Of a DNA stretch of 64,000 bases, positions 29,030 through 40,459 are shown one piece after another (positions within the stretch are counted from its first letter, which is position 1; each line of letters opens with the position of its first letter). Position numbers and translations under genes: made by a program. Origin of the DNA: a bacterium (GTDB taxonomy: Bacteria > Bacteroidota > Ignavibacteria > Kapaibacteriales > UBA7675); the NCBI GenBank assembly GCA_030430495.1, contig JAUIKM010000025.1, forward strand, positions 1 through 64,000. The letters are read 5' to 3'. The notes beneath the pieces are model-generated. The model was not told the DNA's origin. It searched no databases and was given only the letters and a program-made list of their open reading frames with translations.

Positions 29030-31171
29030 CTACCCCAAACTCACAGCCTGCCCGCTCTCCAGCGACTCCACCGCCGCGAACGTCGCTTCCGTCACCGCGT
29101 GCAAAGTTTTGTAGCCGATTGGAAACTCGCCGCCATGTTTAAGTGCGCCGATCATCGCCGCGATCTCCTGCGCGTGGCCCTTGCCGCCGTCAAACGACAA
29201 GTCATTGCGTTTGGCGCCCCACAGCAGGTTTAAAGTCTTGAAGTTGTCCATGATCGCGCTGCGGCCCTCGCCGTGCGCCTCCAGGTATTCCTTGCCGAGA
29301 CTTTTAGCGCCGTTCGCAAAGTAATGCACCGTGCCGATCGATCCGTCGCCGAACTGCACGGAGATCGAGACCACGTCCTGCAGATGCAGGTTGGCCGCCG
29401 CGCTGCGCACGCTCACCGCGTGCACGCCCACGGGATCCGCGTCCGCCAGAAAAGCCATCGTGTCGATAAAGTGGCAGGCCTCGCCGATGATGCGGCCGCC
29501 CTGCGCCGGGTCCTGCGTCCAGTGCGTCGCCGGAATGGCTCCCGCGTTGACGCGGTAACTCATCGCCAGCGGCTCCTGGCGGCCGCTGAAAAATTCCTTC
29601 ATTTTAAGCAGGGGCGGCGAGAAACGGCGGTTAAATCCGACGAGCAGACGGCCCCCGCTTTCCCGATAAGCCGCGTCGACCTGTTTTAACTCTTCGCGCG
29701 TCAGCGCCAGCGGTTTTTCAACAAAGACGTCTTTGCCCGCGTTCAGCGCGGCCGTCACGTACTCGGCGTGTGTGTCGTGGCGCGTGGCACAGGCCACGAG
29801 TTTAATGTTGTTGGTGTTAAGGAGTTGTTTAAAGTCCGTCGTGAATTCGCGGAAGCCGAAGTTCTCAGCCACCGAGCGCACGCGCACCGGCGTCGCGCCC
29901 GCCAGCATCGTGAAGTCGATCGACTCGTTGCGCATGTGCGGCAGCAGATGTGTCTGCGCAAATGCGCCCGCGCCGACGAATCCCATGCCGATTTTGCCGG
30001 CGTGCACCGCGCCTTTGCGCTGCGGCGCGACCGTCACCGACATCGTTTCCCTGCGTTCCGGATACTCCAGCACGATGCCCAGGTAGGGCTCCTTGCCGCG
30101 ACCCATGATTAAATCGTAGGCTTTGGCCGCGTCGTTGATCGCGATGCGATGTGTTGTTAACATCTGCATGTCGATCGCGCCGGAAGCGATCAGGTCCAGG
30201 AAAGCCTGCATGTTGCGCTGTTCCGTCCAGCGCACGTATTCGTAGGGATAGTCGTGGCCGTGTTCTTCGTAGTTCGGGTCGTAGCGCCCCGGGCCGTAGC
30301 TGCAGGAGATTAACAACTCCTGCTCCTTTTCGTAAAAGGGCGAGCGCGGCACGTTCATGCCGACCGCGCCGACCACGACAACTTTGGCTTTGCGGCGCGC
30401 CATTTTGAGCGCTATCTCCAGCGGCTCGTTGCTCGACGTCGCCGCGGTGATTAACACGGCGTCGACGCCTTTGCCGCGCGAAAATCCGAGCACGCGCTGC
30501 ACGGCGTCGGGTGAGCTGATCGCCGTGGCGTCCGCGCCCAGTTTTTCAGCCAGTTCCAGCGCGTTTTTATCGATGTCCAGCCCGATGACGCGGCAGCCCG
30601 ACGCTTTTAACAACTGCACCGCAATTTGTCCCAGCAGGCCGAGGCCGATGACGGCCACGTTTTCGCCCAGGCGCAGGTCGGCCTGGCGCACGCCCTGCAT
30701 GGCGATTGCGCCCAGCGTGGTGTAGGCCGCGTCTTCAAAACTGACGCCTTCCGGAATCGGCGCGGCCAGGTTGGCCGGCACGGCGTTTAACTCGGCGTGG
30801 TAGGCACAGGCGCTGCCGGCGCAGGCCACGCGGTCGCCCACGTTGAACTGCGGCGTGCCGGACTGCACAACTTCGCCCGCCGTGCTGTAACCCAGCGGAC
30901 GGTAGGCGTTTAAAGCGTTCATGACCTTGCGGTAGGTGGCGACGATGCCGTCTTTGCGCAGGCTGTCCAGCACGGTTTTAACATCGTCTTTCTGTGAGCG
31001 CGCTCGTGCGATCAGCGACTTTTCGGCTTTGGCGACCGAGCTGCGTTCCGTGCCGGCGGAGATGAGTGAATTGTGCACTCGCACGAGGATGCCGCCCGGC
31101 GGGCACAGCGGCCCCGGCAGTTCTTCCACGAGGACTTCGCCGCTGTTCTGGTGTTGAAAAACCTGAAGCAT
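29030..31171 (-). CDS. Bi-domain oxidoreductase: zinc-type alcohol dehydrogenase-like domain fused to Gfo/Idh/MocA domain
   Basis: N-term LVRVHNSLISAGTERS, GYSTAGEVV, VAVIGLGLLGQIAVQLLKASGCRVIGLD; C-term MGFVGAGAFAQTHLLPHM, VFVEKPLALTREE, VGFNRRFSP. Confidence 0.93.
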   Translation of the reverse strand: MLQVFQHQNSGEVLVEELPGPLCPPGGILVRVHNSLISAGTERSSVAKAEKSLIARARSQKDDVKTVLDSLRKDGIVATYRKVMNALNAYRPLGYSTAGEVVQSGTPQFNVGDRVACAGSACAYHAELNAVPANLAAPIPEGVSFEDAAYTTLGAIAMQGVRQADLRLGENVAVIGLGLLGQIAVQLLKASGCRVIGLDIDKNALELAEKLGADATAISSPDAVQRVLGFSRGKGVDAVLITAATSSNEPLEIALKMARRKAKVVVVGAVGMNVPRSPFYEKEQELLISCSYGPGRYDPNYEEHGHDYPYEYVRWTEQRNMQAFLDLIASGAIDMQMLTTHRIAINDAAKAYDLIMGRGKEPYLGIVLEYPERRETMSVTVAPQRKGAVHAGKIGMGFVGAGAFAQTHLLPHMRNESIDFTMLAGATPVRVRSVAENFGFREFTTDFKQLLNTNNIKLVACATRHDTHAEYVTAALNAGKDVFVEKPLALTREELKQVDAAYRESGGRLLVGFNRRFSPPLLKMKEFFSGRQEPLAMSYRVNAGAIPATHWTQDPAQGGRIIGEACHFIDTMAFLADADPVGVHAVSVRSAAANLHLQDVVSISVQFGDGSIGTVHYFANGAKSLGKEYLEAHGEGRSAIMDNFKTLNLLWGAKRNDLSFDGGKGHAQEIAAMIGALKHGGEFPIGYKTLHAVTEATFAAVESLESGQAVSLG

Positions 31172-31254
31172 ATCGATTCCGTTTAGTGATTTGTCCTGTT
31201 AAACGCCGTGACAAACAAAAGCGGCTGTTTAAGCGGATTTAACAAAAACCGCGC

Positions 31255-32433
31255 CTAAAAAATCAAGGCGTAAATCAATGCGCCCGTCGCCGTGTAACGC
31301 ACTACGCTCCACAGAACGCGGCGCTCGCGTTTCCAGTATTCGTAAATATACACGCCGCCGATGCACAGGCCGATGACCAGCGCGGCCGCCGTCAGACTTT
31401 GCCACAGCGTCATCTGCTGATAATGCGTCTTGGCGTAGCCCGCATACCAGGGCGTGCCGTACAGCAGAATCAGGTGTGCAATGTAAATGTGCAGCGCCTT
31501 TGAGCCCAGCGTCACATAGTGTTTGTCCAGCCGCCGCGTCAACAGGTAGACGCCCGTCGCCGCGCCGATAAACACCAGGGACCATCCCAGCCGTTCAAGC
31601 ATGAAGGTCGGGCCCGAGTGCCAGTGGTCGTGCGCCGGCAGCAGCGCCGACGCCGAGTGTTCCATCGAAAGCGCCGCCGCCACGATCAGCAGCCCCGCGC
31701 CCAGCATGCTCAGCCCGAAGCGCTCCTCGCGCCCCTGCGCCGGCAGCCACTGCAAAAATCGCCCGATCGATACGCCCAGGAACAGGTAGGCCGCGTAGGG
31801 GAACACGGGAAAGAGCGATCCGTTAACATGCGTCAGGTAGTTCGCTATAAACGCCGGTATGTGCGCAAACCAGTCGACCGCGTGCACAAAAGGCGTCGCC
31901 GCAATAATCCCGAATCCCAGCGTGAGCGACAGCGCGTTCAGCCCGCGATTGTCGCGCGTCAGCATAAAAGCGGCCATCAGCAGTATCAGCGCCGCGCCGC
32001 TCAGCTGCAAAATATTGATCTGCCAGAATCGGAAAAAGCCCGAGGCGGGCATCCAGAAGACATCGATAAAATCGTCGGCCGGGAAGGTCATCATATAGCC
32101 GATCCCGATCAGCGTCAGCGCCCAGCGCAGGCGGCGTTGCAGCAGGTCCCGCGGCAGGCGCCCGCTCGCATCGCGTTTGGTGGCGAAGACGTGCACCGCC
32201 CCCGAAATCAGCAGGAACACCGGCGCCGTCAGCCCGCGGATAAACTGCCATGTTGTCCACGGAAACTGGTCCATCGCCACAAATTCACGCGAGAGCAGCG
32301 CATCGATCGTGTGCCCCTGCATCATCATCAGCATGGCAAACAGGCGCACGCAGTCCAGCACGTAAAAACGCGTGCGCGGCGCAAGCGCGGCGTGCGGCGC
32401 TTGTTGCGGTTCGGCTTGGGAGGTCGGGATCAT
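31255..32433 (-). CDS. Multi-TM DUF1624/heparan-alpha-glucosaminide acetyltransferase-like membrane protein
   Basis: RFYVLDCVRLFAMLMMMQGHTIDALL...FIRGLTAPVFLLISGAV plus about 10 predicted TM helices; start MIPTSQAEP preferred. Confidence 0.75.
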   Translation of the reverse strand: MIPTSQAEPQQAPHAALAPRTRFYVLDCVRLFAMLMMMQGHTIDALLSREFVAMDQFPWTTWQFIRGLTAPVFLLISGAVHVFATKRDASGRLPRDLLQRRLRWALTLIGIGYMMTFPADDFIDVFWMPASGFFRFWQINILQLSGAALILLMAAFMLTRDNRGLNALSLTLGFGIIAATPFVHAVDWFAHIPAFIANYLTHVNGSLFPVFPYAAYLFLGVSIGRFLQWLPAQGREERFGLSMLGAGLLIVAAALSMEHSASALLPAHDHWHSGPTFMLERLGWSLVFIGAATGVYLLTRRLDKHYVTLGSKALHIYIAHLILLYGTPWYAGYAKTHYQQMTLWQSLTAAALVIGLCIGGVYIYEYWKRERRVLWSVVRYTATGALIYALIF

Positions 32434-32632
32434 TGCCCCAGGGGTAAGATGAAAAAGCCCGGAATGAAACCGCAAAATTAGCGCGATTTCCATCTTCTTC
32501 AAAGCGGAAAGCGCGGGGGGCGGAAAGCGCCGCGGGACTCGCCCGAGTCGGCCTTGCCGGTTGACCGGCGGCCTTTCTGATTCTCTTGTTGGTCGCGCAG
32601 TGAGCAGCCGCGTGTCACCGCGCAGCCTCACA

Positions 32633-32669
32633 GTGGGGGAATGTGGGGCGTTTTGTGGGAGATTGTGCG
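32633..32669 (+). promoter_or_regulatory. Candidate MraZ operator array 1
   Basis: GTGGG at 32633, 32643, 32655 and GTG at 32665. Confidence 0.55.
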
Positions 32670-32781
32670 TTTCCGGCGGCAAGCCCGCAGCGCAGCGCGG
32701 GCGGGCCAAACAAGAAAATCAGGCCAAAGCGGTGCAAATGGAAAAAAAACCTTGGACTTACGGGGGGGATTTTGTTGTTTT

Positions 32782-32811
32782 GTGGAGTTCTGTGGGTTAA
32801 AGTGGGTGATT
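32782..32811 (+). promoter_or_regulatory. Candidate MraZ operator array 2 (exact 10-bp period)
   Basis: GTGGAGTTCT GTGGGTTAAA GTGGGTGATT at 32782, 32792, 32802, about 90 bp upstream of the mraZ start. Confidence 0.7.
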
Positions 32812-32892
32812 GGCCCATGCGGTGGTACGCAAGCCCACGGTTGGTACGCCGCGTAAACGGCGCCAATGTCCACAAAGCCGGGGGCGTGTTTC

Positions 32893-33345
32893 ATGGGCTT
32901 TTTCAAGGGCCGCGAAACATACTCGATCGACAACAAGGGCCGCGTCAACGTACCGGCCAAGATGCGCAAGAGCATTGCCGCGGAAGCGAACGATTCTTTT
33001 GTGGTCACGCGCGGCTTTGACAAATGTATCGTGGCATACCCGCAGAACGAATGGCGTACCTATGAAGAGCGCTTCTCGCGGCTCAACCAGTTCAACGAGC
33101 GCGAGCGCTACTTCCTCAGAATGTTCCTTGGATGGAGCGAAGAAGTTTCGCTGGACGGACAACAGCGCGTCAGCCTGCCGCGTAAACACCTCGATTTTGC
33201 GGGGATTGAAGGCAAGGTGACGATTGTGGGCATGATTGACCACATCGAGTTTTGGGACCCGAACGAGTTCGAAAAGTACCTGAACGCACAGGACGAGTCC
33301 TTCAACGACGTTGCCGCCGAAGTCATGAAGCTGAAGCCGGAATAA
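32893..33345 (+). CDS. mraZ: Transcriptional regulator MraZ
   Basis: MGFFKGRETYSIDNKGRVNVPAKMRKS...VVTRGFDKCIVAYPQNEW; second DGQQRVSLPRKHLDFA repeat; precedes rsmH. Confidence 0.96.
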   Translation: MGFFKGRETYSIDNKGRVNVPAKMRKSIAAEANDSFVVTRGFDKCIVAYPQNEWRTYEERFSRLNQFNERERYFLRMFLGWSEEVSLDGQQRVSLPRKHLDFAGIEGKVTIVGMIDHIEFWDPNEFEKYLNAQDESFNDVAAEVMKLKPE

Positions 33346-33357
33346 GGCGGGAGCGCA

Positions 33358-34341
33358 ATGAAACCGCGTGAAGGCACAGGCTCCGCCGGCGACTATCACG
33401 TGCCGGTGATGCTGAAGGAAACGCTGGACATGCTGATCACGGATCGCAGCGGCGTTTACATGGACGGCACTTTTGGCGGCGGCGGACACAGCGGCGAGAT
33501 ACTGTCGCGCCTGGAGCCGCCCGGAAAATTGATCGCCTACGACGCGGACACAAACGCCATTGAGCGCGGCCGCAAACGATTTGAAAGGTACCTGGCGCCG
33601 GACGCGGAAGTGCGTCTGGATCTGCGCCACGAAAGGTTTGATAGGGCATGCAGCATAGAGGAAGGTAAGGAGTTTCCTTGCCTGTCAGGTTTGCTGCTCG
33701 ATTTGGGAGTCTCTTCCCATCAGCTCGATACCGACAGTATCGGCCTGAGTTATCGCGTGAACGGACCGCTGGATATGCGGTTCGGATCGGGCGGACGATC
33801 GGCGGCGGATCTGCTGGCCACCACGGATGAAAGGGATCTGGAGCGGTTATTACGCCAATACGGTGAAGAGCCGAATGCGAGACGGATAGCGCGGCGGCTG
33901 ATGGGCAGCCGCCGCGCCGCTCCACTTTCCACCACCTTTGAATTGCGGCACGAGGTTGAAGCCTGCGTGCCGCCGCATCTTCAGGCCAAAACGCTGGCCC
34001 GCGTGTTTCAGGCGCTTCGTATCGCAGTCAATGATGAACTTGGTCAACTGGAACGTATTCTGCGCTGTATCGTGCCGAAGCTCTGCTCCGGCGCGCGCAT
34101 TGTCGTGCTCAGCTATCACTCGCTCGAAGACCGCATCGTCAAACAGATATTCAAGGAACTCGCCGCCACGCGCGTTCCCGACGCCAACAACCCCAAATCC
34201 AACTACCGCGACGTCGACGCGCCGCTGCGCGTACTGACCAAACGCCCCGAACTACCCGGCAAAGAGGAAATAGCGCGCAATCCGCGCGCGCGCAGCGCCA
34301 GGATGCGCGTGGCCGAGCGGACGGAGCATGCGATAGGTTGA
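33358..34341 (+). CDS. rsmH: 16S rRNA (cytosine(1402)-N(4))-methyltransferase
   Basis: YHVPVMLKETLDML, YMDGTFGGGGHSGEIL, LLDLGVSSHQLD, PLDMRFG, VLSYHSLEDRIVKQIFKE. Confidence 0.98.
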   Translation: MKPREGTGSAGDYHVPVMLKETLDMLITDRSGVYMDGTFGGGGHSGEILSRLEPPGKLIAYDADTNAIERGRKRFERYLAPDAEVRLDLRHERFDRACSIEEGKEFPCLSGLLLDLGVSSHQLDTDSIGLSYRVNGPLDMRFGSGGRSAADLLATTDERDLERLLRQYGEEPNARRIARRLMGSRRAAPLSTTFELRHEVEACVPPHLQAKTLARVFQALRIAVNDELGQLERILRCIVPKLCSGARIVVLSYHSLEDRIVKQIFKELAATRVPDANNPKSNYRDVDAPLRVLTKRPELPGKEEIARNPRARSARMRVAERTEHAIG

Positions 34342-34380
34342 AGGCGAAAGATCGGCCGCTCAACGAAGAGACTTAAACAA

Positions 34381-34410
34381 AAAAGCCGCCCTCATTTGAG
34401 GCCGGCTTTT
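34381..34410. terminator. Bidirectional terminator between rsmH and hutU
   Basis: AAAAGCCGCCCTCATTTGAGGCCGGCTTTT. Confidence 0.85.
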
Positions 34411-34456
34411 AAGCTTTAATCTCTTGTGTTTAAGTGCTGTTTTACCCTGGCGCGTA

Positions 34457-36136
34457 TCAGCCCATCGGAATGTGAATGCCGTGTTTGGCGGCGTTCTCCG
34501 CGGCGCGCTCGTAGCCGGCGTCGGCGTGGCGCAGGACGCCCATCAGCGGGTCGTAGGTTAACACGCGTTGCAGGCGCTGCGCCGCCTCCGGCGTCCCATC
34601 GGCGACAATCACCATGCCGGCGTGCAGCGAGAGGCCCATGCCCACGCCGCCGCCGTGGTGCAGCGAGACCCAGGTGGCCCCGCCGACCGCGTTCAGTGCA
34701 AAGTTTAAGTACACCCAGTCGGCTACGGCGTCGGAGCCGTCTTTCATCGCTTCGGTTTCGCGGTGCGGTGAAGCGACGGAGCCGCAGTCCAGGTGGTCGC
34801 GACCAATCACGATCGGCGCTTTGACGCGGCCCGAAGCGACGAGGTCGTTAAACAACTTGCCGGCTTTGGCGCGGTCGCCGTAACCCAGCCAGCAGATGCG
34901 CGAGGGCAGGCCCTGGAAGCGCAGGCTGTTGCCCGCCTTTTTGATCCAGCGGTGCAGCGGCTCGTCGTCGGGGAAGAGCTCGCAGATCGCGCGGTCGGTT
35001 TCGTAAATGTCTTCCGGATCGCCCGAGAGCGCTACCCAGCGGAACGGCCCTTTGCCGTCGCAGAAAAGCGGGCGGACAAAGGCCGGCACAAAACCGGGGA
35101 AGTCGAAGGCGTTTTCGACGCCCGCATTTTCTTTGGCCTCGCCGCGGATATTATTGCCGTAGTCGAACACCACCGCGCCTTTTTGCTGAAAAGCCAGCAT
35201 CGCTTTGACGTGTTCGCCGATGGCGCGGCGCGAGGCGGCGATGTAGGCGTCCGGATCGCTTTCGCGCAGGGCGTCCGCTTCTTCCTTGCTGTAGCCGGTC
35301 GGGTAGTAGCCGTTCAGCGGGTCGTGCGCCGAGGTCTGGTCGGTGACGATGTCCGGCACGACGCCGCGCTCGAGCATCCGCGGCAGGATTTCGGCGGCAT
35401 TGCCGAGCAGGCCGACGGAAATCGGTTCTTTGCGTTTGACGTGTTCGTTGATAATCTCGAGCGCTTCGTCCAGCGTGCGGCACTTGACGTCGCAGTAGCG
35501 GTCGTGGATGCGTTTGTCGATGCGTTCCTCGTCCATCTCGATGCACAGCGCCGCGGCGCCGTTGAAGGTGGCTGCCAGCGGCTGCGCGCCGCCCATGCCT
35601 CCCAACCCGGCGGTAAGCAAAAATCTTCCGTGGAGGTCGCCGCCAAAGTGCTGGCGTGCGCATTCGGCAAAAGTTTCGTAGGTGCCCTGCAGGATGCCCT
35701 GCGTGCCGATGTAAATCCACGATCCGGCCGTCATCTGGCCGAACATCATCAGGCCGCGTTTGTCCAGCTCGCGGAAGTGCTCCCAGGTGGCCCATTTGCC
35801 GACCAGGTTGGAGTTGGCGATCAGCACGCGCGGGGCGTCCGTGTGTGTTCTGGCCACGCCGACGGGTTTGCCGGACTGCACCAGCAGCGTTTCGTCCACA
35901 TCCATGTTGCGCAGCGTCGAGAGGATCGCGTCAAAACTTTCCCAGTTGCGCGCCGCTTTGCCGATGCCGCCGTAGACGATCAATTTTTCGGGGTGTTCGG
36001 CCACTTCCGGGTCCAGGTTGTGCTGGATCATGCGGTAGGCCGCTTCGATTTGCCAGTTTTTGCAATGCAATTCCAGGCCGCGCGGGGCGTGGACGGTACG
36101 GGGGCCTGTCGGGGCGGGATGTGCGACGTCGCTCAT
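34457..36136 (-). CDS. hutU: Urocanate hydratase
   Basis: [95 protein letters not shown]. Confidence 0.99.
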   Translation of the reverse strand: MSDVAHPAPTGPRTVHAPRGLELHCKNWQIEAAYRMIQHNLDPEVAEHPEKLIVYGGIGKAARNWESFDAILSTLRNMDVDETLLVQSGKPVGVARTHTDAPRVLIANSNLVGKWATWEHFRELDKRGLMMFGQMTAGSWIYIGTQGILQGTYETFAECARQHFGGDLHGRFLLTAGLGGMGGAQPLAATFNGAAALCIEMDEERIDKRIHDRYCDVKCRTLDEALEIINEHVKRKEPISVGLLGNAAEILPRMLERGVVPDIVTDQTSAHDPLNGYYPTGYSKEEADALRESDPDAYIAASRRAIGEHVKAMLAFQQKGAVVFDYGNNIRGEAKENAGVENAFDFPGFVPAFVRPLFCDGKGPFRWVALSGDPEDIYETDRAICELFPDDEPLHRWIKKAGNSLRFQGLPSRICWLGYGDRAKAGKLFNDLVASGRVKAPIVIGRDHLDCGSVASPHRETEAMKDGSDAVADWVYLNFALNAVGGATWVSLHHGGGVGMGLSLHAGMVIVADGTPEAAQRLQRVLTYDPLMGVLRHADAGYERAAENAAKHGIHIPMG

Positions 36137-36196
36137 AAACCTTTTATGAAATTTTTGCTTGTCAGCGTGTGAAAAACTGGAATTCGGCGTACGGCG

Positions 36197-36583
36197 TCAG
36201 GAAGCGCCGTTTGTGCTGTGCTCGGCCTGTTCGCGGGCGTGCAGCTTGTCCAGCTGCGCGTCGTCCAGGGCCTTGTCCGCCGCCACTTCGCGCAGCAGCT
36301 CCCAGGGGTAAATCCCGGTGTTGTGCCCGTCGCGCCAGCCGACCTGGATGGCGTAGTTGCCGACGGGGTTGATGCCCTCGATTTCGTACATGCCCGGTTT
36401 AAAGGTCGTCAGAGCCGGTGCAACGACCATGCGTCCCATGATGGTTTCGCCTTTGCAATGGGCGCAGGGACAGGCTTTACGCAACTCTTCGGTCGTAATC
36501 GTCGCCGCGAATCCGTCGGCCCATTCCAGGCGCAACAGGTAGGGTTTCGGCGTGTGAATTTTGCGGGGAATGAGCGGATTCAT
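36197..36583 (-). CDS. DUF971 / gamma-butyrobetaine hydroxylase-like N-terminal domain protein
   Basis: LLRLEWADGFAATITTEELRKACPCAHC...YEIEGINPVGNYAIQVGWRDGHNTGIYPWELLRE. Confidence 0.88.
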   Translation of the reverse strand: MNPLIPRKIHTPKPYLLRLEWADGFAATITTEELRKACPCAHCKGETIMGRMVVAPALTTFKPGMYEIEGINPVGNYAIQVGWRDGHNTGIYPWELLREVAADKALDDAQLDKLHAREQAEHSTNGAS

Positions 36584-36784
36584 AAGCGGGAGCGGGCCTC
36601 CGAAGCAAAAAAACGAGCCCGGCAATTTGGCGCGACTATGGCCGTTTTCACGAACTACATCACTTTGCGGACTACAACGTCGGTGGAGTGATACAATTTT
36701 ATAATCAGTCAACAATTTTGCATTTTTGCCGTCTGAAGTTGACCTGATTAGGCAAGTGTTCAACCTCTTTTCGGAGCCGTACCC

Positions 36785-37111
36785 ATGGCTGATTTACGCG
36801 AATTTACCGATGCAAATTTCGAGGCGGAAGTCCTCAATTCCGATAAACCTGTTCTGGTCGACTTTTGGGCAACCTGGTGCGGCCCCTGCCGCGCGATGGA
36901 ACCCGCAGTAAAAGAAATCAGCTCCGAGTACAGCGACAAAGCCGTCGTCGGCAAGCTGAACGTCGATGAAAACCAGGGCGTCGCCGCCAAATACGGCATC
37001 CGCTCGATTCCGGCGCTGCTGTACTTCAAAAACGGCGAAGTCGTCGGCACGACGGTTGGTCTGACCAAAAAAGCGGCGATCGCCCAGAAGCTGGACACGG
37101 TCCTTGCCTGA
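36785..37111 (+). CDS. trxA: Thioredoxin
   Basis: VLVDFWATWCGPCRAMEPAVKEIS, YGIRSIPALLYFKNGEVV. Confidence 0.98.
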   Translation: MADLREFTDANFEAEVLNSDKPVLVDFWATWCGPCRAMEPAVKEISSEYSDKAVVGKLNVDENQGVAAKYGIRSIPALLYFKNGEVVGTTVGLTKKAAIAQKLDTVLA

Positions 37112-37288
37112 GGCGCGGCCGTCTGAGAGTGCGGCCGTTCACGCCGCGAGGCTCTTTGTTTATTCCGATTGAAAGATCCGTGGTTTGCACATGGTTGCCC
37201 GGGAGGCGCTGCTGTGCAGACCACGCATTTTTTTATCGCTTTTGGCGGTGCACCCGCGCCGCCGCCATCGTGACGCAGGAAATCCCGC

Positions 37289-37600
37289 ATGCCGCGACCT
37301 CCACTGTTAGCCGAAGAAGACATTACACGGAAACTGGCCGAACTGCCCGGCTGGGAGCGTTCCGGCGCGAGTATCGGGCGCACGCTGACGGCATCGAACT
37401 TTGCCTCGGCCGTGGGTGTACTGAACGCCATCGCGATCCTCGCGGAAAAGGCCGATCATCATCCGGACATGCGACTGCACGGCTGGAACAAGCTTGAAAT
37501 CACGCTTTCCACGCACGATCAGGGCGGACTGACGCGGCTCGACTTCGAGCTGGCGGCGGAAATAGATTCCATCGGTTTCGGCGCTTCGGCATCCGCCTGA
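37289..37600 (+). CDS. Pterin-4-alpha-carbinolamine dehydratase family protein
   Basis: PLLAEEDITRKLAELPGWERSGASIGRTLTASNFASAVGVLNAIAILAEKADHHPDMRLHGWNKLEITLSTHDQGGLTRLDFELAAEID. Confidence 0.93.
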   Translation: MPRPPLLAEEDITRKLAELPGWERSGASIGRTLTASNFASAVGVLNAIAILAEKADHHPDMRLHGWNKLEITLSTHDQGGLTRLDFELAAEIDSIGFGASASA

Positions 37601-37634
37601 AGCGCCGTCGCAATGCCGCCGTCACGTCCGGTGA

Positions 37635-38963
<1,329 letters not shown>

Positions 38964-39061
38964 GTCAAGGCCGCCGCGGCCGCACAGCTGTTAACATGTT
39001 AACACGCGGTTGCGGCGGTTCCACTGCTGTATCTGAATCATAAAATACCGGGACTCGATCC

Positions 39062-40459
39062 ATGATCGTTTTTGGGACCGACGGCTGGCGTGGTGAAATC
39101 GCCCGCGACTTCACCTTTGAGAACCTGTCCTACGTTGCCCAGGCCACCGCGGCTTATGCCAAAAACCTGACACCGGACAAGCCGTCGATCGTGATCGGCT
39201 ACGACGCGCGTTTTCTCTCGCGTGAGTTTGCGGAGGAAACCGCCTGCATTCTGGCGTCGCAGGGCGTGTTGGTACATCTGGCCAACAGCATCGCGTCGAC
39301 GCCGCAGGTCTCTTTTGCGGCCAAGCAGAAAAAGGCGACGCTGGGCGTGGTGATTACGGCCAGCCACAATCCGCCAAACTACAACGGCTACAAGATCAAG
39401 GGCGGTTTTGGCGGGCCGGCGTTCCCGGAGCAGATCAAGGAAATCGAAGCGCTGGTGGGTGAAATTGCCGAAAAAGGTGGACACGTTCAGTTCCGGCCCA
39501 TCGACGAGTACATCAAGGAAAAAACGGTGCGCATGTTTAATGCCAAGGAGTCCTATCTGCGCTATCTCAAGCGCAAGATCGACGTGAAAGGCATTATCGA
39601 ATCCGGCATGCGTGTAGCCTACGACCCGATGCACGGCGCGGGTATTAACACAATCGACCACATTCTGCCGGGTACGCATGAACTGCACGGCGACTACAAT
39701 CCTTCCTTCGGCGATGTTAAACACCCCGAACCAATGGCGGAGAACCTGCTGCCGTTGATTGAACTGATGAAAACCGGCAAGTACGACGTCGGCTTTGCGA
39801 CCGACGGCGACGCGGACAGACTTGGCGCTGTCGACGAGACCGGTCGTTTTATTGATTCTCACCGCATTTTCATGCTGTTGTTGAAGTACCTCTACGAAGA
39901 CAAACGCAAACGCGGCGCGGTGGCCAAAACGGTTTCGTTAACGGCGATGGTCGACAAGTACTGCAAGAAACACAATCTTACGATCAAAGAGACGCCGGTC
40001 GGTTTCAAGTACATCAGCCGTTTAATGGTGAACGAAAAGATTCTGGTGGGCGGCGAAGAGTCGGGCGGTATCGGCACCTGCCTGCACATTCCCGAGCGCG
40101 ACGGCATCTTCAACGCGCTGCTGTTGATGGAGATGATGGTCAACCGCAAGAAGACGCTCTCGCAGCTCTGCGAAGAGCTGGACAGCGAATTCGGTCTGCA
40201 CCGCTACCGCCGCCGCGATGTCAAAGTGACGCAGGAAGTCAAGGAGCGCATCCTGGCCGCCGCGGCCAAACAGCCGACGAAGCTGGGCCGCTACGAGGTG
40301 GAGCGCTACGACGGCCGCGACGGCCACAAGTTCTTTGTGGACAACGGCTGGCTGCTGATCCGCGCTTCCGGCACGGAGCCTTTGCTGCGCTACTACGCGG
40401 AGGCCGACAGCCTGACCAAAGTCAATGAGTTGTTGGATGAGGGGATGAAGCTGGAGTGA
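39062..40459 (+). CDS. Phosphoglucomutase/phosphomannomutase family protein
   Basis: FGTDGWRGEIARDFT, VITASHNPPNYNGYKIK, GFATDGDADRLGAVDE, LVGGEESGGIG, LIRASGTEPLLRYYAEA. Confidence 0.96.
   Translation: MIVFGTDGWRGEIARDFTFENLSYVAQATAAYAKNLTPDKPSIVIGYDARFLSREFAEETACILASQGVLVHLANSIASTPQVSFAAKQKKATLGVVITASHNPPNYNGYKIKGGFGGPAFPEQIKEIEALVGEIAEKGGHVQFRPIDEYIKEKTVRMFNAKESYLRYLKRKIDVKGIIESGMRVAYDPMHGAGINTIDHILPGTHELHGDYNPSFGDVKHPEPMAENLLPLIELMKTGKYDVGFATDGDADRLGAVDETGRFIDSHRIFMLLLKYLYEDKRKRGAVAKTVSLTAMVDKYCKKHNLTIKETPVGFKYISRLMVNEKILVGGEESGGIGTCLHIPERDGIFNALLLMEMMVNRKKTLSQLCEELDSEFGLHRYRRRDVKVTQEVKERILAAAAKQPTKLGRYEVERYDGRDGHKFFVDNGWLLIRASGTEPLLRYYAEADSLTKVNELLDEGMKLE

Noticed and set aside
34793-36172. 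459-aa plus-strand ORF
   Set aside because: Shadow ORF antisense to hutU.
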